64,000 nt of DNA, from positions 62,001 to 126,000 of the forward strand of contig JAURWC010000042.1 of assembly GCA_030655135.1 (NCBI GenBank), given 5' to 3'. Below the pieces are notes generated by a model. It was not told the DNA's origin, searched no databases, and saw nothing but the letters and a program-made list of their open reading frames with translations. The translations under genes were made by a program, and so were the position numbers. This document shows, in pieces, positions 28,447-36,071 of the stretch (position 1 is the stretch's first letter; the number at the start of each line of letters is the position of its first letter). This DNA comes from Hyphomicrobiaceae bacterium. Its GTDB lineage: Bacteria > Pseudomonadota > Alphaproteobacteria > Rhizobiales > Hyphomicrobiaceae.

Positions 28447-30474
28447 TCAGCTGTCCGCTACAACCTTGATTTGCTGACGGGCGACGTCGGCAATACGAGC
28501 GGCGGTGATGCCGAAGTGTTCGTACAATTTCGGTGCCGGGGCCGATGCGCCGAAGCCGGTCATGCCGACGAAACCATCCTTGTGACGCAACCATTCGTGC
28601 CAGCCTTGGGCGATCGCGGCCTCGATGCCGACGCGGGCGGCAGCGCCCATGACGCCGTGCTGGTAGTCTTCAGACTGCGCGCGAAACAGTTCGAAGCTCG
28701 GCATCGACACGACGGCGGCCTTGATGCCATCCTTGGCCAGCAGGTCTGCGGCTTCGACGGCAACGCCGACTTCGGAACCCGTGGCGATCAGCGTGACGTC
28801 GCGCTCGCCGCCCTCGGTGCCGCGGACGACGTAGCCGCCCTTCATCGTCATGTTCTCGTCGGTAAGCTGCTTACGCAGCTGCGTGGGTACAGCCTGGCGC
28901 GTCAATGCCAGCACGGTTGGTCCGTCGCACTTGGAGAGCGCGGCCATCCAGGCTTCAGCCGTCTCGATTGCGTCTGCGGGGCGCAGCACTTGAAGGTTGG
29001 GAATGGCACGCAGCGCAGCCAGATGTTCGACGGGCTGATGCGTCGGACCGTCTTCGCCCAAACCGATGCTGTCGTGCGTCATGACGTAGATGACGCGGAT
29101 GCCCATCAGTGCCGAAAGCCGGATCGAGGGGCGGCAGTAATCGGTGAAGACGAGGAATGTGCCGCCGTAGGGAATGACGCCGCCGTGCAGCGCCATGCCG
29201 TTCATGACGGCGGCCATGCCGTGCTCGCGCACGCCGTAGTGCATGTAGTTGCCACCGAAGTTGCCGGGCGCAACGGCGGTGTGGTGCTTCGTCTTGGTGC
29301 CGTTGGAGCCAGTGAGATCGGCGGAACCGCCGATCAGTTCGGGCAGGGCCGGGACGAGGTGTTCGAGCGTCAGCTGCGACCAGACGCGTGTCGCGCGCTT
29401 GGCGGTGTCGGCTGCGAAATTGGTGCGGGCGGCAGCGATCGCGGCGAAGACGTCGGGTGCGCGCGCGTGAGCCAGCGGTTCGCCCAGCGCGTTGTGCACG
29501 TCGGCGCCGGCCTTGTCGTAGCGCGCTTTCCACGCAGCCCGTTCGCTGGCATGACGCTGGCCCGTTGCGCGCCAGGCGTCGAGCACGTCTGCCGGGATGT
29601 CGAAGGGCTTGTGCGGCCAGCCGAGTTTTTCCCGCGTTCCCGCGATCTCGTCGGTGCCGAGGGGCTCGCCATGCGTAGAGGACTTACCGGCCTTGTTGGG
29701 CGCGCCGTAGCCGATGATGGTCTTGCAGGCGATCAGCCAGGGCTTCGAGCTGTCGGCTTTCGCCTTGGCCAATGCTTCGGAAATTGCCTTGGTATCGTGG
29801 CCGTCGATGCGGACGGTATTCCAGCCGGAGGCGGCAAAACGCGCGACCTGATCGTCGCTCTCCGACAGGCTGGTGGCACCGTCGATCGAGATGGAGTTGT
29901 CGTCGAACAGCACGATGAGCTTGCCGAGCTTCAGGTGCCCTGCCAGCGAAATCGCCTCGTGGCTGATGCCTTCCATCAGGCAGCCGTCTCCGGCAATGGC
30001 ATAGGTGTGGTGGTCGACGAGATCCTTGCCGAAACGCGCAGACAGCAGCTGTTCGGCGATCGCCATGCCGACGGCGTTGGCGATGCCTTGGCCGAGCGGG
30101 CCCGTTGTCGTCTCGATGCCTTCGGCGTGACCGTATTCGGGATGGCCGGCGGTCTTGGCGCCGAGCTGGCGGAAGTTTTCGATCTGGCCGATGTCCATGC
30201 CGGGATAGCCGGTGAGGTACAGCAGGGAATAAAGCAGCATCGAGCCGTGACCGGCCGACAGGACGAAGCGGTCGCGGTTGGGCCACTTGGAATCGGTGGG
30301 ATCGAAGCGCATGGCTTCGGAGAACAGCACGGTGGCCACATCGGCCATGCCCATGGGCATGCCTGGATGTCCAGACTTCGCCTTCTCGACGGCATCCATC
30401 GACAGCGCGCGGATAGCGCTGGCCATGTCGCGATACCCTACTGCCGGCTTGGATTTTTCCTGCGCCTTGGCCAT
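28447..30474 (-). CDS. tkt: Transketolase
   Basis: Transketolase moves two-carbon units between sugar phosphates in the pentose phosphate pathway (and in the Calvin or serine-linked routes where present). The 675 residues begin [20 protein letters not shown], with the thiamine diphosphate motif [13 protein letters not shown] and closing DDNSIS, a pyrimidine-domain stretch ending [16 protein letters not shown], and the C-terminal domain. Complete. Downstream on the same strand are the HigA-type gene and pgk, 522 bases away. Confidence 0.98.
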   Translation of the reverse strand: MAKAQEKSKPAVGYRDMASAIRALSMDAVEKAKSGHPGMPMGMADVATVLFSEAMRFDPTDSKWPNRDRFVLSAGHGSMLLYSLLYLTGYPGMDIGQIENFRQLGAKTAGHPEYGHAEGIETTTGPLGQGIANAVGMAIAEQLLSARFGKDLVDHHTYAIAGDGCLMEGISHEAISLAGHLKLGKLIVLFDDNSISIDGATSLSESDDQVARFAASGWNTVRIDGHDTKAISEALAKAKADSSKPWLIACKTIIGYGAPNKAGKSSTHGEPLGTDEIAGTREKLGWPHKPFDIPADVLDAWRATGQRHASERAAWKARYDKAGADVHNALGEPLAHARAPDVFAAIAAARTNFAADTAKRATRVWSQLTLEHLVPALPELIGGSADLTGSNGTKTKHHTAVAPGNFGGNYMHYGVREHGMAAVMNGMALHGGVIPYGGTFLVFTDYCRPSIRLSALMGIRVIYVMTHDSIGLGEDGPTHQPVEHLAALRAIPNLQVLRPADAIETAEAWMAALSKCDGPTVLALTRQAVPTQLRKQLTDENMTMKGGYVVRGTEGGERDVTLIATGSEVGVAVEAADLLAKDGIKAAVVSMPSFELFRAQSEDYQHGVMGAAARVGIEAAIAQGWHEWLRHKDGFVGMTGFGASAPAPKLYEHFGITAARIADVARQQIKVVADS

Positions 30475-30565
30475 ACCTGATTTCCGTCCCAGCTGTCACA
30501 ATTGGCTGGCACATGTAGCGGCCACTCCCCGGCGCGTCTACCCGCCAAGTGGCGGTGCACCCGCT

Positions 30566-32416
30566 TTATTCGGCCGCCGCCTTCAGTTTGGGCGGTTCCT
30601 TCGGTTTGACACCGTCTTTTGTGGCCTGCGTGGCGATCTTGGCCTCTTCCTCGGCGTCTTCTGCGAACAGCCGTTCCAGGGTCGCTGCGTCGCTGCGGGC
30701 GCGGGACTGCAGCTTCTCCATGTCGGAATAGTGCTTGTAGTCTTCGCTGAGGCGCCGTTCATCGTGCGTTCTGAAGGTCTTGATGACCCGCTCCGTCTCC
30801 CGATCGGAGTAGCCCAGCCCCTTGAGGACCTGCCGTGTCGTCTCCAGCGCGGAGTGGAACGTTTCGCGCTGAAGCGTCGTGATCCCTAAGTCAAGCAGGC
30901 GGTGAGCGTGATTGCGGTGCCGCGCGCGGGCGAATACCGGCAGGTCCGGAAATTGCGCGCGCACGAGTTCGGCCGTGCGCATTGATGCTTCCACGTCGTC
31001 GATGGCGAGCACGAGGGCGCGCGCCTTGCCGATCTGGGCGGCTTCGAGAATTTCCGGGCGGCTGGCATCGCCATAGAAGGCTTGCGCGCCGAACTGCTTC
31101 ACCAGTTCCACCTGCTCGGGCGAAATGTCGAGCGCGGTGAACGGGATCTTTTTGCCGCGCAGGATACGGGCGACGATCTGGCCGTAGCGGCCGAAACCGG
31201 CGATGACGACGTGGCGATCATTGTCGGGCAGGGCGTCGTACAGCGGTGCGGGCGATGGCTTGCGCCCGTCCATCCAGGAATCGATCGCCAGCAGCAGTGG
31301 GGTTGCGGCCATCGTGAGGGTGACAACGACGCTCAGCAGATCCGAGGTGCCGCGCGCCATGACGCCGGCGGTGACGCCTGTTGCAAACAGCACGAAAGCA
31401 AACTCGCCGCCCTGGCTGAGCGACATGCCCAACCGGCGTGCGGGCCGCCGCTCCAGGCCGTGGGCCCGGCCAACTTGAAACAGCACGATGCTCTTGATCG
31501 CGACGAGGCCCACGACCAGCGTTGCGACAAGCAATGGCTGGTCGATGATCAGGCGCAGGTTCAGCGACATGCCGACAGCGGTAAAGAACAGGCCGAGCAG
31601 CAGGCCCTGGAACGGCGCCAAGTCGGCTTCCAGTTCGTGGCGATAGGAGGATTCAGCCAGCAGGGCGCCAGCGATGAAGGCACCCAGCGACGCGGACACG
31701 CCAACCGATTGCATGATCAGCGCCACGCCGACGACGGTGAGAAGCGCCACGGCGGTCATGGCTTCTTTCACGCGGGTGCGCGCGATCAGGCGGATGGCGT
31801 GGTCGAGCAGGAAGTAGCCCGCGACGACGACGGCCGCGATGGTGGCCAGGGCGATGATGGCAGCCTTGAAATCCATGCCCGCCGTGGCGACACCCACGGC
31901 GAATAGCGGCGCCAGTGCGATGAGGGGGATGGCAGCCAGATCCTGGAATAACAGCACGGCGAAGGCTAGGCGGCCGTGCCGGGCGGAGAGCTCGCCATTC
32001 TCTTCCAGCACTTGCAACGCAAAGGCCGTCGACGACAACGCAAGAGCCAGACCCGCGAACAAAGCGGTATGCCAGGGCAAACCGAACAGGACGGCCGCTG
32101 CCCCAAGCAGCAGCGCCGAGATGCCCACTTGCGCGCCGCCCAAGCCGAAGATGGCGTTGCGCATGGCCCAGAGGCGGCGCGGCCGAAGTTCGAGGCCGAT
32201 CAGGAACAGCAGCAGGATAATGCCGAACTCCGCGACGTGCAGCAGCTCCTTGGCTTCGTGGATCGAGAAGAGGCTCGTCAGGCCATAGGGGCCGAGCAGC
32301 ACACCGGCGATGAGGTAACCGAGCACCGAGCCGATGCCGAGCCAGCGTGCAAGCGGCGCCGCGATCGCCAACGCCGCCAACAGCACGGCCACGATCGGCA
32401 ACGTCACGTCGGCCAT
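30566..32416 (-). CDS. KefB/KefC-type K+/H+ antiporter (CPA2)
   Basis: A 616-residue monovalent cation:proton antiporter-2. About twelve membrane helices fill residues 5-385, including the GYLIAGVLLGPYGL and FLIGLELRPRRLW segments typical of Kef systems. A cytosolic RCK/TrkA-N nucleotide-binding domain starts near residue 400 (VVIAGFGRYGQIVARIL), and a charged C-terminal tail ends the protein. It may protect against electrophiles or acidify the cytoplasm by K+ efflux. No KefF/KefG ancillary oxidoreductase is adjacent, so glutathione gating is uncertain. Confidence 0.92.
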   Translation of the reverse strand: MADVTLPIVAVLLAALAIAAPLARWLGIGSVLGYLIAGVLLGPYGLTSLFSIHEAKELLHVAEFGIILLLFLIGLELRPRRLWAMRNAIFGLGGAQVGISALLLGAAAVLFGLPWHTALFAGLALALSSTAFALQVLEENGELSARHGRLAFAVLLFQDLAAIPLIALAPLFAVGVATAGMDFKAAIIALATIAAVVVAGYFLLDHAIRLIARTRVKEAMTAVALLTVVGVALIMQSVGVSASLGAFIAGALLAESSYRHELEADLAPFQGLLLGLFFTAVGMSLNLRLIIDQPLLVATLVVGLVAIKSIVLFQVGRAHGLERRPARRLGMSLSQGGEFAFVLFATGVTAGVMARGTSDLLSVVVTLTMAATPLLLAIDSWMDGRKPSPAPLYDALPDNDRHVVIAGFGRYGQIVARILRGKKIPFTALDISPEQVELVKQFGAQAFYGDASRPEILEAAQIGKARALVLAIDDVEASMRTAELVRAQFPDLPVFARARHRNHAHRLLDLGITTLQRETFHSALETTRQVLKGLGYSDRETERVIKTFRTHDERRLSEDYKHYSDMEKLQSRARSDAATLERLFAEDAEEEAKIATQATKDGVKPKEPPKLKAAAE

Positions 32417-32717
32417 GTTGTAAAATCCCCTTGGACCTTGCGCGAAGCTGATCCCTTGCTCTGCAGTGCAATACGTAGGTTCCGCGCGAGGCCAATAAAG
32501 ACGGTCGTCTGGCCGTTGGCAACCATGCTGGCCGTGTTGCGCTGCACGTCAGCTATACTGCACGTGCAAAGCGACTCATGTACAGATTCATAATGTTAAT
32601 GGCGTGTTTACCAATCTTACCGCAGAATGAAGTTTGCCGGAGACGCGATTTACTCTCCCTAAACTGTGTATCCGGCAACACGACCAGGACGTATAAGTCG
32701 AACACAGGGGCCGTTCG
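32417..32717. other. Divergent intergenic region, kef antiporter / small membrane gene
   Basis: A 301-base region, more A+T-rich than its flanks (for example around 32590-32660), carrying the promoters of the leftward antiporter gene and the rightward small membrane-protein gene. No further frame, hairpin or known operator was recognised. Confidence 0.5.
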
Positions 32718-32957
32718 ATGACTATTGACATCGCCTTGAGAGCACTCGCCACACTGGCCTGCGTCTACGTTGCAGGCCTGTTCATCACCGTCATGAGCCT
32801 TTCGGCTCTTGAGTCTGCCACGTTCAGCACCGGACCATTCTGCTCGGGACACGGCTGTATGACAGCCGCCAACGAGCACGCGCCATCCGCTGCCGCCCGC
32901 TATACGCCTGCCAGCGCCCGCAACGTCGTTGCGCTGCTGGGAGACGAGAGAATCTGA
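32718..32957 (+). CDS. Small membrane hypothetical protein (79 residues)
   Basis: A 79-residue protein with one N-terminal membrane helix or uncleaved signal (about residues 5-30, ALRALATLACVYVAGLFITV), a short segment with two cysteines (FCSGHGC) and an alanine-rich tail. An AGGGG sequence precedes the ATG. A strong terminator stands 46 bases after the stop, which supports a real transcription unit. The cysteine pair might bind metal or form a disulfide; function unknown. Confidence 0.55.
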   Translation: MTIDIALRALATLACVYVAGLFITVMSLSALESATFSTGPFCSGHGCMTAANEHAPSAAARYTPASARNVVALLGDERI

Positions 32958-33002
32958 CCGATACACGCCGTCGCGCAGTTTAAGCCATAGCCAAATTGAA
33001 TG

Positions 33003-33034
33003 AGAGCGGTTCGCCCAGAACCGCTCTTTTTCTT
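33003..33034 (+). terminator. Rho-independent terminator
   Basis: A perfect 10-base-pair stem AGAGCGGTTC / GAACCGCTCT with a five-base loop, followed directly by a T-rich run (TTTTTCTTT). It ends the rightward transcript of the small membrane-protein gene. Confidence 0.92.
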
Positions 33035-33072
33035 TGGGCTAACGCTGACGCCCTGAGGAAGCCGCGTTAGGC

Positions 33073-33696
33073 CTAGCGGGAGGGCAGGGTGCCGTTGGGC
33101 AAATATGCCGTGCGCTGGGGCCGTTCATTGCCCTGCATTTCAAACAGGATCGTTTCGAGCAGGGCCGACAGGCGATGATACGTCTCGTCGAGCGCGGTGG
33201 TGAACTGGGCGGCGCGCGCAGACTCGACGGCTTGCGCATGGCTCATGGCGTAGATGCGCGATGCCTGCCGCGCGATCGCCTCGCAGAAGTCCGGGTTGGG
33301 CACCTGATCCCGTAGCGACCACACCAAGGCATGCAGGTCTTCGGCCGCCGTCAGCATGTTGGCCGAGTGATGCGCCGCTGCTTCGAGGGGATGTCCGGTT
33401 TGGCTTTGCGCGATCAGCCCTGCTGCCGCGTTGGCGATGTCGTTGCGCTGATCGGCGACGAAGCCGCGCAGACGCTCCACGTCGCTGCGCAACACGCTGA
33501 GGAGCGCAGGTGGCTCGCGAAGGCTGGCCTGCAGGCGGTTGATGACGTCGTCCAACACTCCGCTGTCGACACGGCGCGAGCGGCGGCCATGTTCCGCCAG
33601 AAACCAGCGGCCGCGCGGGGTTTCGAGCAGCGCCGCCTCGATGGCGCGGTATTCCTCGTCTGCTTCGCGCGCACCGAGCACACTGTGATCTTTCAT
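33073..33696 (-). CDS. Conserved alphaproteobacterial hypothetical protein
   Basis: A 207-residue, mostly helical soluble protein. It has an N-terminal EYRAIEAALLETPRGRWFLAEHGRR-type region; the core motif ETPRGRWFLAE followed by a basic patch recurs in uncharacterised Rhizobiales proteins, some of which are annotated as CheZ-like, but no catalytic motif can be confirmed here. The middle (residues 55-110) looks like a helical bundle with ADQRNDIANAAAGL. The start at 33696 has a GGCGGA ribosome site. No chemotaxis gene is adjacent, so function is left open. Confidence 0.7.
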   Translation of the reverse strand: MKDHSVLGAREADEEYRAIEAALLETPRGRWFLAEHGRRSRRVDSGVLDDVINRLQASLREPPALLSVLRSDVERLRGFVADQRNDIANAAAGLIAQSQTGHPLEAAAHHSANMLTAAEDLHALVWSLRDQVPNPDFCEAIARQASRIYAMSHAQAVESARAAQFTTALDETYHRLSALLETILFEMQGNERPQRTAYLPNGTLPSR

Positions 33697-33797
33697 TGTT
33701 GCATTCCGCCCGGGCAGGCCTAGAGCATTCGAGCTCAACCGCTCGCATTTCGAACGATCAGACCCTAGACAAACGAAAATACCGTGATTCGCATTTG

Positions 33798-33813
33798 CGG
33801 CCGTTAACGGCCG
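33798..33813. promoter_or_regulatory. Perfect 16-base palindrome upstream of MFS gene
   Basis: CGGCCGTTAACGGCCG reads identically on both strands and lies 19 bases before the ATG of the MFS carrier gene, in the divergent gap with the hypothetical gene at 33073. It could be the operator of a dimeric regulator; no T tract follows, so it is not a terminator. Confidence 0.4.
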
Positions 33814-33832
33814 TCAACTATTGTGGCGGCCG

Positions 33833-35119
33833 ATGGCTTATTCGAACGCGCAAACGGGTAGGCAGGGCGCGGACGACGCGCGGAGCTACGCATTCCGTGT
33901 CAGCCTGTTCTATGCCGCCGTGTTTCTGATCTACGGCTTTAACGTGCCTTACCTCCCCTTGTGGCTCGGCTGGCGCGGATTGACCGACGCGGAAATCGCG
34001 ATTGTAACGGCTGCACCGTTTTTTCTTCGGCTCGCGGTGACGCCGGCCGTGGCAGTCGCCGCTGATCACGCTGGCCGCCACAGCCGCTACATCGCCGTGC
34101 TGGCCATCATCGGGCTAGCAGCCGCGCTGGTGTTGAGCGGGGTTCAGGGCTTCTGGCCGATCCTGCTGGCCAGCCTCGTGTTCGCGCTGGCGACGATGAC
34201 GATCATGCCCTTGACCGAAACAGTAGCGATCGGTGGCGTGCGCGGCTTTGGTCTGGACTACGGCCGCATGCGGCTGTGGGGATCGCTGACGTTCATCGCC
34301 ATCGGCGCGGCTGGCGGCGCTCTTGTCACCAGCGCGGGGGCCTGGGTGATCCTGCCGGTCCTCGTTGCGGCGGCAGCGGTGACGGCGGCGGCCGCGTTTA
34401 TGCTGCCACGTCCGCCGCCACGAGACGCCACGCAGACAACCGGCACGCATTTCAGCTGGCGTGACGTGTATTTGCTTGTCCGGTCGCCTCTGTTTCTGAT
34501 CTTCCTATTCGCAACCGGAGCGGTGCAGGGCGCTCATGCCATGTTCTACACCTTCGGCGCCCTTCACTGGTCGGCGCAAGGTATCTCGCCTGCGTGGGCC
34601 GGGTCGCTTTGGGCTGTGGCGGTCTCAGCCGAGGTGCTGCTCTTTGCGTATTCCGCTTCCGTGCTGCGCGTCTTGGGACCGCTACAACTTCTGTTGGCGG
34701 GTGCGGGGGCGGCCGTTGTTCGCTGGCTGGCGATGAGCTTCGATCCACCGCTGGCGCTGCTGTTTCCGCTTCAGTTGCTGCATGCCTTCACCTATGGCGC
34801 GACGCATCTTGCGGCGGTCCATTTCATTCATCGTGCCGTACCGGCGGCGGCTGCGGGAACGGCGCAATCGCTCTACGCGACCGTGGCCGCAGGATTGATG
34901 ATGGGGGTGGCGACGCTCGCGTCGGGGCCTCTTTATGGTGCGATGGCCGGACTTGCCTATCTGGCGCCGTTCGCACTGGCGTTGACGGGGTTCATCGCAG
35001 CATTCGTCATTTATCGCAAATGGGACGGTGACGCATTGTGGGTTTCAGCGCCGATGATGTCCGCCCCGCCGCCTACCCCCACAGCGCCGGCAGCGGCAGT
35101 GCAATCAGGCCAGCCGTGA
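33833..35119 (+). CDS. Major facilitator superfamily transporter (MFS_1-like)
   Basis: A 428-residue inner-membrane carrier with twelve predicted helices. The N-terminus FRVSLFYAAVFLIYGFNVPYLPLWL resembles the MFS_1-like / HcaT (3-phenylpropionate permease) group, and the loop 2-3 motif is AADHAGRHSRYI. The conserved GLDYGRMRLWGSLTFI in helix 5 is another mark of that group. Substrate unknown. Its last 47 bases overlap the end of the convergent dipeptide epimerase gene, so its Pro/Ala-rich C-terminal tail is read from DNA that also encodes the epimerase C-terminus. Confidence 0.85.
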   Translation: MAYSNAQTGRQGADDARSYAFRVSLFYAAVFLIYGFNVPYLPLWLGWRGLTDAEIAIVTAAPFFLRLAVTPAVAVAADHAGRHSRYIAVLAIIGLAAALVLSGVQGFWPILLASLVFALATMTIMPLTETVAIGGVRGFGLDYGRMRLWGSLTFIAIGAAGGALVTSAGAWVILPVLVAAAAVTAAAAFMLPRPPPRDATQTTGTHFSWRDVYLLVRSPLFLIFLFATGAVQGAHAMFYTFGALHWSAQGISPAWAGSLWAVAVSAEVLLFAYSASVLRVLGPLQLLLAGAGAAVVRWLAMSFDPPLALLFPLQLLHAFTYGATHLAAVHFIHRAVPAAAAGTAQSLYATVAAGLMMGVATLASGPLYGAMAGLAYLAPFALALTGFIAAFVIYRKWDGDALWVSAPMMSAPPPTPTAPAAAVQSGQP

Positions 35120-36059
35120 TGCTCAGGCCGTATTCGCGATCGCGGGCGAGAAGCAATGGCCCGTCGAGGTCGGCCCAGTCGGCGTCCTGCGCCAGGAGCA
35201 GGGCCGGCGCGGCGGCCAGCGAGGTTCCAACCATGGACCCGGCCATGATGCGGAACCCGGCGGCTTTCGCTGCGCGCGACATGGCGAGTGCTTCAGTCAG
35301 GCCGCCAGCCTTGTCGAGCTTGATGTTGACAGCGTCGTAGCGATCGCGGAGCGCGGCGAGATCGGTGGACGTGTGCACGCTCTCATCGGCGCAAACGGCG
35401 ACGGGATGCGGGATCGTGGCGAGCGCTGCATCTTGCCCCGCGGGCAGGGGTTGTTCGATCAGCTCGATGCCAACCTCGCGAGCCGCGGCGAGATAGGGCT
35501 GCAGCATGTCAAGTGTCCAGGCTTCGTTTGCATCGGCGACGAGGCGGGCATCGGGCCGGGCCTGGCGCACGGCCAGCATGCGTTCGATATCGCCGGCACC
35601 GCCGAGCTTGAGCTTCAGGAGCATGAGCTGCGGCACGCTTGCGGCTTTCGCCGCCATGCTTTCCGGCGTGCCGAGGCTCAGCGTGTAGCAAGTTAGGACA
35701 GGCTGCAGCGACGCGAGCCCAGCAATGGTGGCAGCGCTTCGGCCGGTGCGTTTGCATTCCAGATCCCACAACGCGCAGTCGATCGCATTGCGGGCAGCCC
35801 CGTGGGGCAGTGCGGCATGCAGGGCGAAGCGGCTTGCCGTCACCGCTGCCGAGTTGATGGCCGCAGCGATGCCCTCGACGCTTTCGTTGTAACGCGAGTA
35901 GGGGACGCATTCTCCCCGGCCGGTGTGCTGGCCGTCGCTTACGGTCGCGACCACCACGCGGGCTTGCGTCTTGGCGCCGCGAGAAATCACGAATGCATCG
36001 GCAAGCGGCCACGCCTCGATGGTGGCGCGGACATCAAGGCGAGGAACGTTGACGGGCAT
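35073..36059 (-). CDS. Dipeptide epimerase (L-Ala-D/L-Glu epimerase type)
   Basis: A 328-residue enolase-superfamily enzyme that probably epimerises L-Ala-D-Glu from recycled murein peptides. The second lysine-type motif LKLKLGG, the metal ligands in VADANEAW, IELIEQPL and CADESVH, and the C-terminal acid/base lysine in NIKLDKAGG are all visible, as is the specificity-linked MAGSMVGTSLA. The N-terminal capping domain is complete. The gene order (coiled-coil membrane protein upstream on the same strand) gives no extra clue. The alternative is a related muconate-cycloisomerase-like epimerase with another dipeptide substrate. Confidence 0.9.
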   Translation of the reverse strand: MPVNVPRLDVRATIEAWPLADAFVISRGAKTQARVVVATVSDGQHTGRGECVPYSRYNESVEGIAAAINSAAVTASRFALHAALPHGAARNAIDCALWDLECKRTGRSAATIAGLASLQPVLTCYTLSLGTPESMAAKAASVPQLMLLKLKLGGAGDIERMLAVRQARPDARLVADANEAWTLDMLQPYLAAAREVGIELIEQPLPAGQDAALATIPHPVAVCADESVHTSTDLAALRDRYDAVNIKLDKAGGLTEALAMSRAAKAAGFRIMAGSMVGTSLAAAPALLLAQDADWADLDGPLLLARDREYGLSITAGLIALPLPALWG

Positions 36060-36071
36060 TGCGGTATGGCG

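Noticed and set aside
28408-30480. Very long open frame (690 codons) opposite tkt
   Set aside because: It mirrors transketolase almost exactly, has no ribosome site or recognisable domain, and is rich in the Arg/His/Gly mix expected from the antisense of a GC-rich gene.
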